From: an uncultured Mycoplasmatota bacterium | Lineage (GTDB): Bacteria; Bacillota_I; Bacilli_A; RF39; UBA660 | NCBI GenBank assembly: GCA_946498375.1 | Contig: CAMMOI010000005.1 | Location: 1 to 50,487 of the forward strand | DNA length: 50,487 nt | Direction of reading: 5' to 3' | In this document: positions 25,042 through 33,887 of the stretch, one piece after another | How the letters are laid out: the number at the start of each line of letters is the position of its first letter | Position numbering within the stretch: the stretch's first letter is position 1 | Made by a program: the position numbers and the translations under genes | Notes under the pieces: model-generated | The model's database searches: none | Told to the model about the DNA's origin: nothing | The model's input: the letters and a program-made list of their open reading frames with translations, nothing else

Positions 25042-25926
25042 ATGATTTTGAATGTTAGTGGAAGAACTGATGTAGTTGCATTTTATTCAAAGTGGTTTAT
25101 AAAACGATATAGATTAGGTTTTGTAGATGTTAGAAATCCCTTTAATAATAATTTAGTGAATAGAATAAATTTTAAAGACGTAGATGCTATCTTATTTTGT
25201 ACTAAAAATCCTTGGCCAATAATTAAATATTTACCAGAAATTAAACATCCTATTTTATTTCATGTAACTTTAACTGGATATCAAAAAGATATTGAACCAA
25301 ATGTAATTAATAAATCAAAAGTTATTGAAGGCGTTAAGCAAGTTTCAAAAATTATAGGGATAGAAAATATAGCGATTAGATACGATCCTATATTTTTATC
25401 CCAAAAATATAATCTAGATTATCATATTAAAGCCTTTAAAAGAATATGTGCTTTATTAACAGGCTATGTAAATACAATTATTGTATCGTTTATGGATGAT
25501 TATAAAAATGTCAGAAAAAATAAAAAGGTTTTACAGTATAGAGAATTTACAGAAAACGATTATAAGCAAATTGGAATAAATTTTAGTAAAATAGCAGCAC
25601 TTTATAATATGAAAGTTCAAACTTGTTTTGAAGAGCGTAATTTAATTGAATATGGTTTTGAAAAAGGAGAATGCCTTTCTCAAGAACTTGCTTATAAATT
25701 AACTGGTAAGAAATTTAAAAAATGGAGGGCACGAAAAGAAGGAAAGTGTAATTGTGTTGAAATGGTGGATATTGCAACTTATAATACGTGTTTCCATTTT
25801 TGCAAATATTGTTATGCTAATTATGATGAGAAAAAAGTTTTAGAAAACATTGCTAATCATGATGATGATTCATCTTTATTAGTTGGACAATTATTAATTG
25901 GTGATAAAATAACAATCCGAGAATAA
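25042..25926 (+). CDS. DUF1848 protein with C-terminal iron-sulfur-type cysteine cluster
   Basis: A 294-residue soluble protein of the DUF1848 family: N-terminal MILNVSGRTDV, FCTKNPWP and FHVTLTGY motifs, a barrel-like middle, and a C-terminal Cys cluster with Cys236, Cys238, Cys250, Cys254 and Cys257 (CNC, then CFHFCKYCYAN). The C-x3-C-x2-C spacing resembles the radical-SAM cluster ligand motif, but at the wrong end, so it may be a distant or circularly permuted relative. Function is unknown. It starts 4 bases after the LtaS-like gene without a strong ribosome site, suggesting translational coupling. Confidence 0.82.
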   Translation: MILNVSGRTDVVAFYSKWFIKRYRLGFVDVRNPFNNNLVNRINFKDVDAILFCTKNPWPIIKYLPEIKHPILFHVTLTGYQKDIEPNVINKSKVIEGVKQVSKIIGIENIAIRYDPIFLSQKYNLDYHIKAFKRICALLTGYVNTIIVSFMDDYKNVRKNKKVLQYREFTENDYKQIGINFSKIAALYNMKVQTCFEERNLIEYGFEKGECLSQELAYKLTGKKFKKWRARKEGKCNCVEMVDIATYNTCFHFCKYCYANYDEKKVLENIANHDDDSSLLVGQLLIGDKITIRE

Positions 25927-25978
25927 AGTTTATTTTTTCATGGATTTTTTTAAATATTAATAATATAATAAAGATGTT

Positions 25979-26054
25979 GCTGGAATAGCTCAGTTGGTAG
26001 AGCAACGCCCTCGTAACGCGTAGGTCACAGGTTCAAGTCCTGCTTCCAGCACCA
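25979..26054 (+). tRNA. tRNA-Thr, anticodon CGU
   Basis: A 76-base cloverleaf including encoded CCA: acceptor GCTGGAA/TTCCAGC, D arm GCTC-8-GAGC, anticodon loop CTCGTAA (anticodon CGT at loop positions 3-5), T loop TTCAAGT, discriminator A. It reads ACG codons. Two stem pairs are broken: C:C at the loop end of the anticodon stem (ACGCC/CGCGT) and A:C at the outer T-stem pair. A TATAAT at 25964-25969 lies just upstream as a possible -10. The gene is solitary, not in a tRNA cluster. Confidence 0.95.
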
Positions 26055-26132
26055 TTTTGAGATTACATTCAAACTATTTGAATTTTAATATATGTTTAAA
26101 GCAATGCAAGCTTTTTTAAAAGAGGTATTGAG

Positions 26133-26741
26133 ATGTTAAAAATAGAAACTAGTGAATCTGATTTTGGTAAAATATTAAAAATAATAAATAATAATAATTC
26201 TTTTAAAATATTATTAGGAGGCAATGGCGATTTATATTTTTCTCCTAATGTAGGTGGAATGCAGTTGCTTAAATCAAAAGATCCAATTTGTTTTAATATT
26301 GCTAAAGATGCTGGCTTTTTTTATGAATCATTTGACAGATTATACAATAAAATTTGTGCATATGATCCGTTTGATTATGATGAAAATGTTTTTTTTAAAT
26401 CAAAAGTTGAAGAGCAAGAATATCAAAAAAGAAAAGATTATTTTAGGCCTTATCCTTTAGTGCATAATAAAGTTATATCTTGGCATTCAGATGAAGATTG
26501 TTGGGATGATTCAAGTATACTTAACATAAGTAAAGAAAAAAACGATAGTTTAAAATTAGAATTTATAAAAAATAAAGTAGAAGATGAATTATATTTTACT
26601 TATTCTATTCGTTTTAGAAATAGCGGAAGTAATTATGATCCATTTAATTTGAGATTTATGGAATTATATAGTGATTTATGTAATTATTATTTTTCAATAT
26701 CTAATATGCAAACAGAAAAAAGTAGGATCTTAAAAAAATAA
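26133..26741 (+). CDS. Unknown soluble protein, 202 residues
   Basis: No signal peptide or membrane segment. The sequence has an N-terminal beta-like part (FKILLGGNGDLYFSPN), a hydrophobic/aromatic middle with YDPFDYDENVFF, and a basic PYPLVHNKVISWHSDEDC region, ending in aromatic-rich helices. I do not recognise the family. AGAGG sits 7 bases before the ATG. It lies alone between tRNA-Thr and the dehydrogenase; position next to a tRNA raises, without proving, the chance of acquisition by transfer. Confidence 0.72.
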   Translation: MLKIETSESDFGKILKIINNNNSFKILLGGNGDLYFSPNVGGMQLLKSKDPICFNIAKDAGFFYESFDRLYNKICAYDPFDYDENVFFKSKVEEQEYQKRKDYFRPYPLVHNKVISWHSDEDCWDDSSILNISKEKNDSLKLEFIKNKVEDELYFTYSIRFRNSGSNYDPFNLRFMELYSDLCNYYFSISNMQTEKSRILKK

Positions 26742-26793
26742 TGTCAAATAATAGTTAAATATTATAATTTATATAATCATTATTTTTATTATC

Positions 26794-26802
26794 TGTTATT
26801 AT
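26794..26802 (+). promoter_or_regulatory. Extended -10 candidate for the zinc dehydrogenase
   Basis: TGTTATTAT (TGn plus TATTAT) 23 bases before the start, followed by GGGAG. Confidence 0.45.
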
Positions 26803-26825
26803 AAAAATAGTAGGGAGTGGAAATA

Positions 26826-27854
26826 ATGAAATGTGTAGTTTTAAAAGATAAGAAAAAATTTGAAATAGGAGATATAGAAGAGCCAGTAAGTAAAAACGGT
26901 AGTGTTATTATCGATGTTAAAAAAGCTGGTATATGTGGTTCAGATATTCATTATTGGGAAATTGGTCAACCACAGGGGTTAGTTTTAGGGCACGAATTCT
27001 GTGGTATAGTAACTGATCCAGGAGATAGAGAGGATTTAAAAGTAGGAGATATGGTAACTGCCTTACCTATTTCTCCTTGCAAAAAATGTCCTGCATGTTT
27101 AACGGGTAATGTACAATATTGTAGACAAACATGGACAAATGCATGTGGTCTTTCATTAAGTAATCCTGGAGCCTTAGCACCAAAAATGAGTATACGTTCT
27201 GATATGGTTATAAAAGTACCTAGTAATGTCAGTGCTGAACAAATGGCAATGGTAGAACCAGTTGCTGTTGGATTACATGCAATTCATTTAGCTGATATAA
27301 AAGTAGGTCAAAAAGTACTAGTAATTGGAGGAGGAATTATAGGACTTGTTTGTGCAATGTTTGCCAAAAAAGAAGGTGCTAGCTTAGTTGTTGTAAGTGA
27401 AACAAACTTAAAAAGAGCTCAAAAAGCAGTAGATTTACGTGTAGCAGATAAATATTATGATGCTACAAGTGAAGATTTTACAAATCAAGTAATGAATGAT
27501 ACTGCTATGAATGGTTTTGATGTTGTTATTGAATGTTGCGGAAATGATAAAGCTGTATCTAGTGCTCTTATGTGTGCTAAACCAGGAGGTTTGGTTGTAC
27601 TAGTTGGGGTTTCGTTAAATGCAATTACTGTTCCAACTGTTATAGGAGTTATGAGTGAATTAACTATTAAAGGAGCTATTGCTTATACTAAAGAAGAGTT
27701 TCAAACTTGTATTGATTTAATTGCGAGTGATCAAATAGAAGTAATGCAATTTGTTGATGATATAGTATCTTTAGATGAAGTTCAAGAAGCTTATGAACGT
27801 TTGACTAGCGGAAATGATGCTGCTGTTAAAATTTTAGTTGATCCAAATAAGTAA
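26826..27854 (+). CDS. Zinc-dependent medium-chain alcohol/polyol dehydrogenase
   Basis: A 342-residue NAD(P)-dependent enzyme. Catalytic zinc ligands Cys37 (ICGSD) and His56-Glu57 (LGHEF) are present, with a further Glu near 143 (MVEPVAVGLHA). The structural zinc lobe has Cys85, Cys88, Cys91 and Cys99. The Rossmann nucleotide site is VIGGGIIGL. It resembles sorbitol or threonine dehydrogenase-type enzymes that oxidise secondary alcohols; the substrate cannot be fixed. The ATG at 26826 is 8 bases after GGGAG; the GTG at 26817 overlaps that ribosome site. It is transcribed alone and ends at a terminator. Confidence 0.9.
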   Translation: MKCVVLKDKKKFEIGDIEEPVSKNGSVIIDVKKAGICGSDIHYWEIGQPQGLVLGHEFCGIVTDPGDREDLKVGDMVTALPISPCKKCPACLTGNVQYCRQTWTNACGLSLSNPGALAPKMSIRSDMVIKVPSNVSAEQMAMVEPVAVGLHAIHLADIKVGQKVLVIGGGIIGLVCAMFAKKEGASLVVVSETNLKRAQKAVDLRVADKYYDATSEDFTNQVMNDTAMNGFDVVIECCGNDKAVSSALMCAKPGGLVVLVGVSLNAITVPTVIGVMSELTIKGAIAYTKEEFQTCIDLIASDQIEVMQFVDDIVSLDEVQEAYERLTSGNDAAVKILVDPNK

Positions 27855-27867
27855 AATAAAGAAAAAC

Positions 27868-27901
27868 ATAGAATATCATAAATATATATTCTATTTTTTT
27901 T
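27868..27901 (+). terminator. Terminator after the zinc dehydrogenase
   Basis: ATAGAATAT and ATATTCTAT form a perfect 9-pair stem with a 9-base loop, then a run of T. Confidence 0.8.
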
Positions 27902-27920
27902 AATATACTAAAATAACAAA

Positions 27921-27949
27921 TTGAATATAATCTAATTGTGATGTATACT
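27921..27949 (+). promoter_or_regulatory. Promoter for enolase
   Basis: TTGAAT (27921-27926), a 17-base spacer ending in TG, and TATACT (27944-27949), 23 bases before the start codon. Confidence 0.75.
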
Positions 27950-27972
27950 TAAAATAGTAAAGGGTGAATTAA

Positions 27973-29205
27973 ATGAGAATAAAAAATATTATTGGTAGGG
28001 AGATTTTGGATTCAAGGGGTAATCCCACTGTTGAGGCGGAAATTGAATTGGAAAACGGAGTTGTTGCCATAGCATCAGTTCCAAGTGGTGCTTCAACTGG
28101 TTCAAAGGAAGCTTTAGAATTACGTGATTTAGATAAATCTAGGTATCATGGTAAAGGAGTTACTAAAGCTGTAAACAATATAAACACAATAATAAGAAAT
28201 GCTATTGTAGGTATGGAATTGGATCAAGTTAGTATTGATAATACTTTAATTAAATTAGATGGTACAGAATTTAAAAGTAATTTGGGAGCAAATGCTATTT
28301 TAGCAACTTCTTTAGCTTGTTTAAAAGTTGCTGCAAAGGCAAATAATAAACAGTTATATGAATATGTTTCATCTGGTAAAGTAGCAATGCCTATACCAAT
28401 GATGAATATCATTAATGGCGGAAAACATGCTGATTCAGGTTTAGAAATTCAAGAATTTATGATTGTTCCGGTTGTTAAAACATTCAAAGAAAGGTTACGT
28501 GCAGGGTCAGAAATATTTCAAACGCTAAAAAATATTTTAAAATCTCAAAACCAAGTAATATCCGTAGGTGATGAAGGTGGTTTTGCTCCTCATTTAAATA
28601 GCAATATAGAGGCTTTAGAATTAATTGTAAGAGCTATTAAAGAAAGTAATTATACACCAGGTGTTGATGTTTATATTGCATTAGATGTAGCTGCTAGTGA
28701 AATTTATAATAAAGAAACTCAAAGATATACAATAGATAAACAACAATTAACAGCAGATGAGTTAATTGGATATTATCAAAATATAGTTCAGCGATACCCA
28801 ATAATATCGATCGAAGACCCATTTGAAGAAACTGACTTTTCTAGTTTAGCAAAATTAACATCTTTAATGAACAATAGAATTCTTTTAGTAGGAGACGATT
28901 ATTTTGTAACAAACAAGCGATTATTACAACAAGGTATCAATAATCATGCTGGGAATGCTATATTACTTAAAGCTAATCAAATAGGTACTATAACTGAAAT
29001 GATCGATACAATAATGTTAGCTAGAAAAAATAATTATCAAATGATTATTTCTCACAGAAGTGGTGAAACAGAAGATACCTTTATTGCTGATTTAGCTGTT
29101 GGTTTAAGTATTCCATATATTAAAAGCGGTTCTTTATGCCGAGGAGAAAGAATTGCTAAATATAATCGTTTATTAAGAATTGAACAAAAGCTTACTTTAA
29201 AATAA
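27973..29205 (+). CDS. eno: Enolase
   Basis: A 410-residue glycolytic enzyme converting 2-phosphoglycerate to phosphoenolpyruvate, also a common RNA-degradosome partner. Motifs: REILDSRGNPTVEAE, SGASTGSKEA, NGGKHADSGLEIQEFMI, SVGDEGGFAP, IEDPFEE, LLKANQIGT (base Lys) and SHRSGETEDTFIADLAVG. It is about 20 residues shorter than most bacterial enolases (~430), apparently through small deletions, and reads VGDDYFVTN where DLFVTN is usual. It begins the canonical eno-secG-rnr-smpB order, so it is the housekeeping copy. AAGGGTGA lies upstream of the ATG. Confidence 0.96.
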   Translation: MRIKNIIGREILDSRGNPTVEAEIELENGVVAIASVPSGASTGSKEALELRDLDKSRYHGKGVTKAVNNINTIIRNAIVGMELDQVSIDNTLIKLDGTEFKSNLGANAILATSLACLKVAAKANNKQLYEYVSSGKVAMPIPMMNIINGGKHADSGLEIQEFMIVPVVKTFKERLRAGSEIFQTLKNILKSQNQVISVGDEGGFAPHLNSNIEALELIVRAIKESNYTPGVDVYIALDVAASEIYNKETQRYTIDKQQLTADELIGYYQNIVQRYPIISIEDPFEETDFSSLAKLTSLMNNRILLVGDDYFVTNKRLLQQGINNHAGNAILLKANQIGTITEMIDTIMLARKNNYQMIISHRSGETEDTFIADLAVGLSIPYIKSGSLCRGERIAKYNRLLRIEQKLTLK

Positions 29206-29259
29206 CTTGCTAAATTAAAAAAGGTATGATACATTAAGCTCATAGAACGGAAGTGGATT

Positions 29260-29481
29260 ATGTTAGAAACAATTTTATTAGTAGTATCAATCTTATTAAT
29301 CGGTATAGTATTACTTCAAAGCAATAAAGCTAGTGATTCCGGCCAAATTATTTCAGGAGGGAATGCTACTTTATTTCAAAAACAAAAAGAGCGTGGTGTT
29401 GAGCTTTTAATTACAAGAATTACTGTAGTATTAGGAATTGCTTTTTTTGTTATATCTTTGATTTTGTTTTTAAATAGTTAG
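29260..29481 (+). CDS. secG: Protein translocase subunit SecG
   Basis: A 73-residue protein with two membrane segments (about 3-20 and 48-70) joined by the conserved loop QSNKASDSGQIISGGNA. SecG is the non-essential third subunit of the SecYEG channel. GGAAGTGG lies before the ATG. It is located between enolase and the rnr unit as in many Firmicutes; the following small membrane protein starts 8 bases later. Confidence 0.92.
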   Translation: MLETILLVVSILLIGIVLLQSNKASDSGQIISGGNATLFQKQKERGVELLITRITVVLGIAFFVISLILFLNS

Positions 29482-29489
29482 GTTACATC

Positions 29490-29930
29490 ATGAAAAAGGT
29501 AAAGAAGAATTTTAAGAGGGGAAATAAATTTTTTGATAAATTTAAAAATAGAAAAATATTATGGTTAATTAGTATTATTCTAATATTAATTATTATAGGC
29601 TTGATAATTTTTGTGAGTATTCAAAATAGTAAAAAAATAAACAATGAATTTAGTCTGTCAAAAGAAAACATAAAAATTGATACAAAAGATAATAAGATAG
29701 ATCTCAAAATAGAAATAAAAAATACTACTGCAAAAGCGCAGAAGATTAATAATATATCTTTAAATATAGTTAATAACGAAGGTCAAAAGGTATTTTTCTA
29801 TTACAAAAACGTTGATCGGGAAATTGATAGTAAAAAAACGTATGAATTAAATATTACTGAAGATATTAATAATAGTAATTTATCTAATACTAAAGATATT
29901 AAAGATATAGAATATGAAATTAATAGTTAA
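29490..29930 (+). CDS. Single-pass membrane protein with external beta-sandwich-like domain
   Basis: A 146-residue protein: basic N-terminus, one membrane segment (about 24-46) and a C-terminal domain of alternating strands (KIDLKIEIKNTTAKAQKI, ISLNIVNNEGQKVF) of the FxLYD/CARDB type, i.e. an Ig-like fold outside the membrane. No family is recognised with certainty. It starts 8 bases after secG and ends exactly at a strong terminator, so it is co-transcribed with secG, perhaps an accessory of secretion or an unrelated small envelope protein. Confidence 0.75.
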   Translation: MKKVKKNFKRGNKFFDKFKNRKILWLISIILILIIIGLIIFVSIQNSKKINNEFSLSKENIKIDTKDNKIDLKIEIKNTTAKAQKINNISLNIVNNEGQKVFFYYKNVDREIDSKKTYELNITEDINNSNLSNTKDIKDIEYEINS

Positions 29931-29955
29931 GAATCAAAATATTGATTCTTTTTTT
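29929..29955 (+). terminator. Terminator of the secG unit
   Basis: AAGAATCAA and TTGATTCTT form a perfect 9-pair stem with a 4-base loop and five further T. The stem starts in the stop codon of the gene ending at 29930. Confidence 0.88.
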
Positions 29956-29965
29956 GGTGCATGTT

Positions 29966-29994
29966 TTGTAATTAAGTGTTAAAATATTTATAAG
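29966..29994 (+). promoter_or_regulatory. Promoter of the rnr-smpB unit
   Basis: TTGTAA (29966-29971), 17 bases, TATAAG (29989-29994). The GTG start at 30011 is 16 bases downstream. Confidence 0.65.
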
Positions 29995-30010
29995 AATAGG
30001 GCGTGATACT

Positions 30011-32125
30011 GTGAAAGAAAATATTATTGAAGCGTTAAAAGATGTTCATAAAGCTTTAGAACCGATTGAAATAAGTAATTTGTTAAATTATAAAACTACC
30101 GAAGAATATAGTGAATTATGTGATGCTTTAGATAGTTTAGTTAAAGAAAATAAAATATATAAAACTAAAAAAGATAAATATATTTTATTTGAAAATTGTC
30201 CTGGAATTAAGTGTGGTAAATTAGCTATTAATAAAAAAGGATTTGGATTTTTAATATTAGATAAAGAAGATGATTTATATGTTGATGCTCACAATTTAAA
30301 TGGAGCAATCGATGGAGATATTGTAATTTGTGAAGTAATAATAAGAGGTGTAAAAAAAGAAGGCCGAGTTATTAAAATTTTAAAACGGGACTTAAAAAAT
30401 GTTGTTGGTGAAATTGTAATTGTTGACAACAAAAAAGCTTTTAAAAATGATGATGTAAAAAAGGATATCGAAGTTATTTTAACTGAGGATAGTACTTATA
30501 ATTGTGTTGAAGGTCATAAGGTTTTAGTTAAGATTATTAAAGAATTAAGCAAAAGAAAATATTTAGGTCAAGTTATAACTATTTTAGGGCATAAAGACGA
30601 TCCTAAGATTGATATTTTAAGCATTGCTTATAAACATGAGATATATGACAAATACATAGATGAAGTATTAAAAGAATTAGAAAATATTCCAGAGGAAGTT
30701 ACTTCAAATGATCTGCTTGATCGCGTTGATTTAACTAATAAAACAATTTTTACCATTGATGGAAAAGATACAAAAGATATTGATGATGCTATTTCCATTG
30801 AAAAAAAAGGAAACAATTATGTATTGGGAGTTCATATTGCAGATGTATCACACTATGTTAAAGAAAATACAGCTTTAGGCGATGATGCATATAATAGAGC
30901 AACATCATCGTATTTAGCAGATACAGTAATCCCAATGTTACCTCACAAATTATCAAATGGTATTTGTTCTTTAAACGAAGGTGTATTAAGACTTACTATG
31001 TCTTGTGTAATGGAATTTGATATAACAGGAAAATTAATAACCTATGATATTTTTAGAAGTTATATTAAATCAGATAAAAAAATGAATTATGATGATGTAA
31101 ATACTATTTTACACCATAAACCAACTCCAGATGGGTATCAAAAATATGTGAATGATTTACTATTAATGAATGAACTTGCTCATATTTTACGTAAGAAAAA
31201 AAATGAACGAGGATATATTAATTTTGGAACGTCAGAGGCAAAGATTATCCAAGATGAAACTGGAAAAGCTATAGATATTGTAAAAAGGCAACAAGATGAA
31301 GGTGAAAAATTAATTGAAGATTTTATGGTGGCTGCCAATGAATGTGTTGCTATGCATATTTATAATATGGGGCTTCCCTTTATTTATCGTGTACATGATA
31401 AACCAAGTCCAGATAAAATTGATGAGTTTGTTACTTTAGTTCATTTAATGGGATACAAACTGCGTACTAATACTAAAGAAATAACACCAAAAACTATGCA
31501 GTTAATGTTGGAAGAATTAGAAGATAAACCTGAATATCCAATATTATCTACATTACTCTTACGTAGTATGAAAAAAGCAATATATAGCAAAGAAAATATT
31601 GGCCATTTTGGATTGGCTAGTAATATGTATACTCATTTTACCTCTCCAATTCGTCGTTTTCCTGATTTAACAGTACATAGACTTTTGAAAAAATACTTAT
31701 TTGAAAAGGATATGAGTATGACTACAATAGCTTCTTTAGAATCATCTTTAGTAGAAATAGCAGAACATTGTTCAGAAAAAGAACAAGCATCTGTAGAAGC
31801 TGAAAGAGATGTAGATGATATGAAAATGGCTGAATATATGGAAGATAAGATTGGGCAAGAATATGATGGATTTATTAATACCATTACCAATTTTGGAATG
31901 TTTGTTCAATTAGATAACTTAATAGAAGGCTTAGTCCATGTAAAATCTTTAAAAGGCGATTATTTTACTTATGTTCCTGAATTATTATCTATGGTAGGAA
32001 AATCTACTAAAAAAACTTATCGATTAGGGGATAAAGTACGTGTTAGATGTATTGCTGCATCTAAAATAAATTCTCAAATTGATTTTGAAATAGTGGAGGA
32101 TTTAAATGATAGAAATCCAAAATAA
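30011..32125 (+). CDS. rnr: Ribonuclease R
   Basis: A 704-residue 3'-5' exoribonuclease. Order: N-terminal winged-helix segment (about 1-60), cold-shock domains (about 65-220), RNB catalytic domain (about 245-570) with the metal-binding run [16 protein letters not shown], and C-terminal S1 domain (about 618-700, [19 protein letters not shown]). It degrades structured RNA and works with SmpB in trans-translation quality control; smpB overlaps its 3' end by 20 bases. The GTG start follows GGGCGTGAT. Located in the usual secG-rnr-smpB order. Confidence 0.96.
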   Translation: MKENIIEALKDVHKALEPIEISNLLNYKTTEEYSELCDALDSLVKENKIYKTKKDKYILFENCPGIKCGKLAINKKGFGFLILDKEDDLYVDAHNLNGAIDGDIVICEVIIRGVKKEGRVIKILKRDLKNVVGEIVIVDNKKAFKNDDVKKDIEVILTEDSTYNCVEGHKVLVKIIKELSKRKYLGQVITILGHKDDPKIDILSIAYKHEIYDKYIDEVLKELENIPEEVTSNDLLDRVDLTNKTIFTIDGKDTKDIDDAISIEKKGNNYVLGVHIADVSHYVKENTALGDDAYNRATSSYLADTVIPMLPHKLSNGICSLNEGVLRLTMSCVMEFDITGKLITYDIFRSYIKSDKKMNYDDVNTILHHKPTPDGYQKYVNDLLLMNELAHILRKKKNERGYINFGTSEAKIIQDETGKAIDIVKRQQDEGEKLIEDFMVAANECVAMHIYNMGLPFIYRVHDKPSPDKIDEFVTLVHLMGYKLRTNTKEITPKTMQLMLEELEDKPEYPILSTLLLRSMKKAIYSKENIGHFGLASNMYTHFTSPIRRFPDLTVHRLLKKYLFEKDMSMTTIASLESSLVEIAEHCSEKEQASVEAERDVDDMKMAEYMEDKIGQEYDGFINTITNFGMFVQLDNLIEGLVHVKSLKGDYFTYVPELLSMVGKSTKKTYRLGDKVRVRCIAASKINSQIDFEIVEDLNDRNPK

Positions 32126-32543
32126 AAAAGCATATTATGATTATTTTATTACAGATCAATATGAAGCAGGGCTAGCCTTAAGTGGAACAGAAATTAAGTC
32201 TATTCGTAAGGGTGCAGTCAACTTAAAAGATAGCTTCGTTCGAATTAAAGCTAACGAGTGCTTTGTTATTAATATGTATATTGCCAAATATGAAGAGGGT
32301 AATCGCTATAATCATGATGAAAGAAGGCAAAGAAAATTATTACTTCATAAAAAAGAAATTTTAAAAATTAAAAAAGCTATAGAAAATGAAGGATATAGCA
32401 TTGTACCTTTAAAACTTTATTTTAAAAAGAATAAAGCAAAATTATTGATTGGTGTAGGTAAGGGAAAAAAATTATATGATAAAAGAGAAACAATAAAAAG
32501 AAAAGAAGCTGATATAGAAGCTAGACGACAAATGCGTTTATGA
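32106..32543 (+). CDS. smpB: SsrA-binding protein SmpB
   Basis: A 145-residue tmRNA-binding protein: [24 protein letters not shown], then [27 protein letters not shown] and the basic tail [21 protein letters not shown]. It delivers tmRNA to stalled ribosomes. It overlaps rnr by 20 bases, with GGAGGA inside the rnr end as ribosome site. The stop is TGA, which shows TGA is a terminator codon in this organism. No tmRNA gene is seen directly downstream. Confidence 0.96.
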   Translation: MIEIQNKKAYYDYFITDQYEAGLALSGTEIKSIRKGAVNLKDSFVRIKANECFVINMYIAKYEEGNRYNHDERRQRKLLLHKKEILKIKKAIENEGYSIVPLKLYFKKNKAKLLIGVGKGKKLYDKRETIKRKEADIEARRQMRL

Positions 32544-32553
32544 AGGAGTATAT

Positions 32554-32937
32554 ATGGAAAATCTAATAAATATGTTAATAAATAATTATATATGGATTAT
32601 AGTAATAACTGGTATCTTATTATTTTCACTTATTGGATTTTTAGTTGATTCTTCTAAAAATAAAGAATTAAATGAAACAGATCATGATATGAAAGAGGAA
32701 AAAATTAAAACGAAGGATTCTAAAAAAAGTAAACATGAATCAAAAAATATAAAGAAGAGTAAAGAGGATGAAGTTCCAACTATTGCTCAAGCAATGCAAC
32801 AACAAGCGCTAGAAAAACAAGCTAATAATGAGCATATAAATTCAAATGAAAGTACTAGTGTTGATACTAATAAGCAAAGTGATAATAAAGAAATTGTAGA
32901 AAAATTAGATGGTGAAGTTAATAATAAATCAGAATAA
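32554..32937 (+). CDS. Small membrane-anchored protein with charged low-complexity tail
   Basis: A 127-residue protein: one membrane segment (about 9-31), then a Lys/Glu/Ser/Asn-rich hydrophilic tail with little predicted structure (for instance KDSKKSKHESKNIKKSKEDE). No family is recognised. It begins 10 bases after smpB with AAGGAG, so it is co-transcribed with rnr and smpB. A role as a membrane tether or as an unrelated lineage-specific protein cannot be separated. Confidence 0.72.
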   Translation: MENLINMLINNYIWIIVITGILLFSLIGFLVDSSKNKELNETDHDMKEEKIKTKDSKKSKHESKNIKKSKEDEVPTIAQAMQQQALEKQANNEHINSNESTSVDTNKQSDNKEIVEKLDGEVNNKSE

Positions 32938-32977
32938 TATTCTAATACTTTAGATATATTTAAAGTGACAATAGTTT

Positions 32978-33029
32978 ACAATAAAATTTAAATAATTATG
33001 ATAGATTGTTTAAATTTTATTGTTTTTTT
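32978..33029 (+). terminator. Terminator of the rnr-smpB unit
   Basis: ACAATAAAATTTAAA and TTTAAATTTTATTGT form a perfect 15-pair stem with a 16-base loop and a run of seven T. Confidence 0.85.
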
Positions 33030-33031
33030 GA

Positions 33032-33037
33032 TATAAT
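33032..33037 (+). promoter_or_regulatory. -10 box for the cdaA-cdaR unit
   Basis: TATAAT lies two bases past the upstream terminator, 28 bases before the cdaA start; AAGGAGGA is the ribosome site. The presumed -35 region falls in the terminator 3' arm. Confidence 0.5.
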
Positions 33038-33065
33038 TTATTAGAGATTAATAAGGAGGATTTTC

Positions 33066-33887
33066 ATGACTTTAACTTCACTTTGGTCAATTATTACGAA
33101 AATATTAGATATATCTATAGTTTGGTTTATGTTTTACTTTATTCTAAAAAATATTAAGAATAATGTGAAAATGGTTTTAATTGTTAAAGGAGTAATTTTA
33201 GTTTTAATAATAAAACTAATTAGTTCTTTATTAGATTTATATACTGTTGGTTTATTACTTGAGTATATATTGTCATGGGGACCACTTGCTTTAATAATTA
33301 TATTTCAACCAGAAATTCGTACTGTATTGGAATCAATTGGAAGAACCAATTTGCTTGGTAGACATAAAATATTAACTGTTGATGAACGTGAAAAAATGGT
33401 TTATGAAATAATGGATGCTATTGAATACTTAAAAAAGAATCGAATTGGAGCTTTAATAGTTATTGAACGAGATATTTCTTTACAAGAATATATTACACCT
33501 GCTACTAAGATTTATGCTGATGTTTCTAGTCCTTTATTAGGAACTATTTTCTTTCCTAACAATCCTTTGCATGATGGTGGAGTAATTATCCAAGGCGATA
33601 AAATAACTTGTGCTGGTTCGGTATTTAAAACTAGTATGGATCCAACTTTAAGCAAAAGGCTTGGTACTCGTCACCGCGCTGCTTTAGGTGTTGCTGAGGA
33701 AACTGATGCTATAGCTTTAGTTGTATCTGAAGAAACAGGAAGAATTAGTATAGCTGTAGATGGGGCAATGAAATATAATTTAACATTAGAAGATTTTAAA
33801 AATACTCTAATAGATGAATTAAAGCCAAAGACTGAAGTTTTCTACGATGCAGATGAAGAAGAAAGTGAAGGTGAAAACAATGCGTAA
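33066..33887 (+). CDS. cdaA: Diadenylate cyclase CdaA
   Basis: A 273-residue membrane enzyme that makes cyclic di-AMP from two ATP. Three N-terminal membrane segments (within about 10-85) are followed by a DAC domain (about 110-240). The second active-site motif is GTRHRAALG (Arg202-His-Arg204). The first motif reads LHDGGVI (Asp170-Gly-Gly172) where most CdaA proteins have DGA. c-di-AMP controls potassium and osmotic balance and wall homeostasis. cdaR overlaps its 3' end by 8 bases, the standard Firmicute arrangement, although glmM is not next. Confidence 0.93.
   Translation: MTLTSLWSIITKILDISIVWFMFYFILKNIKNNVKMVLIVKGVILVLIIKLISSLLDLYTVGLLLEYILSWGPLALIIIFQPEIRTVLESIGRTNLLGRHKILTVDEREKMVYEIMDAIEYLKKNRIGALIVIERDISLQEYITPATKIYADVSSPLLGTIFFPNNPLHDGGVIIQGDKITCAGSVFKTSMDPTLSKRLGTRHRAALGVAEETDAIALVVSEETGRISIAVDGAMKYNLTLEDFKNTLIDELKPKTEVFYDADEEESEGENNA

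Noticed and set aside
32541-32543. Use of a Mycoplasma-type genetic code (TGA as Trp)
   Set aside because: smpB ends with TGA at the expected place and Trp positions in conserved motifs use TGG.
32544-33065. A tmRNA gene expected near smpB
   Set aside because: The region holds a small coding gene, a terminator and the cdaA promoter; no tRNA-like ends or tag reading frame are visible.
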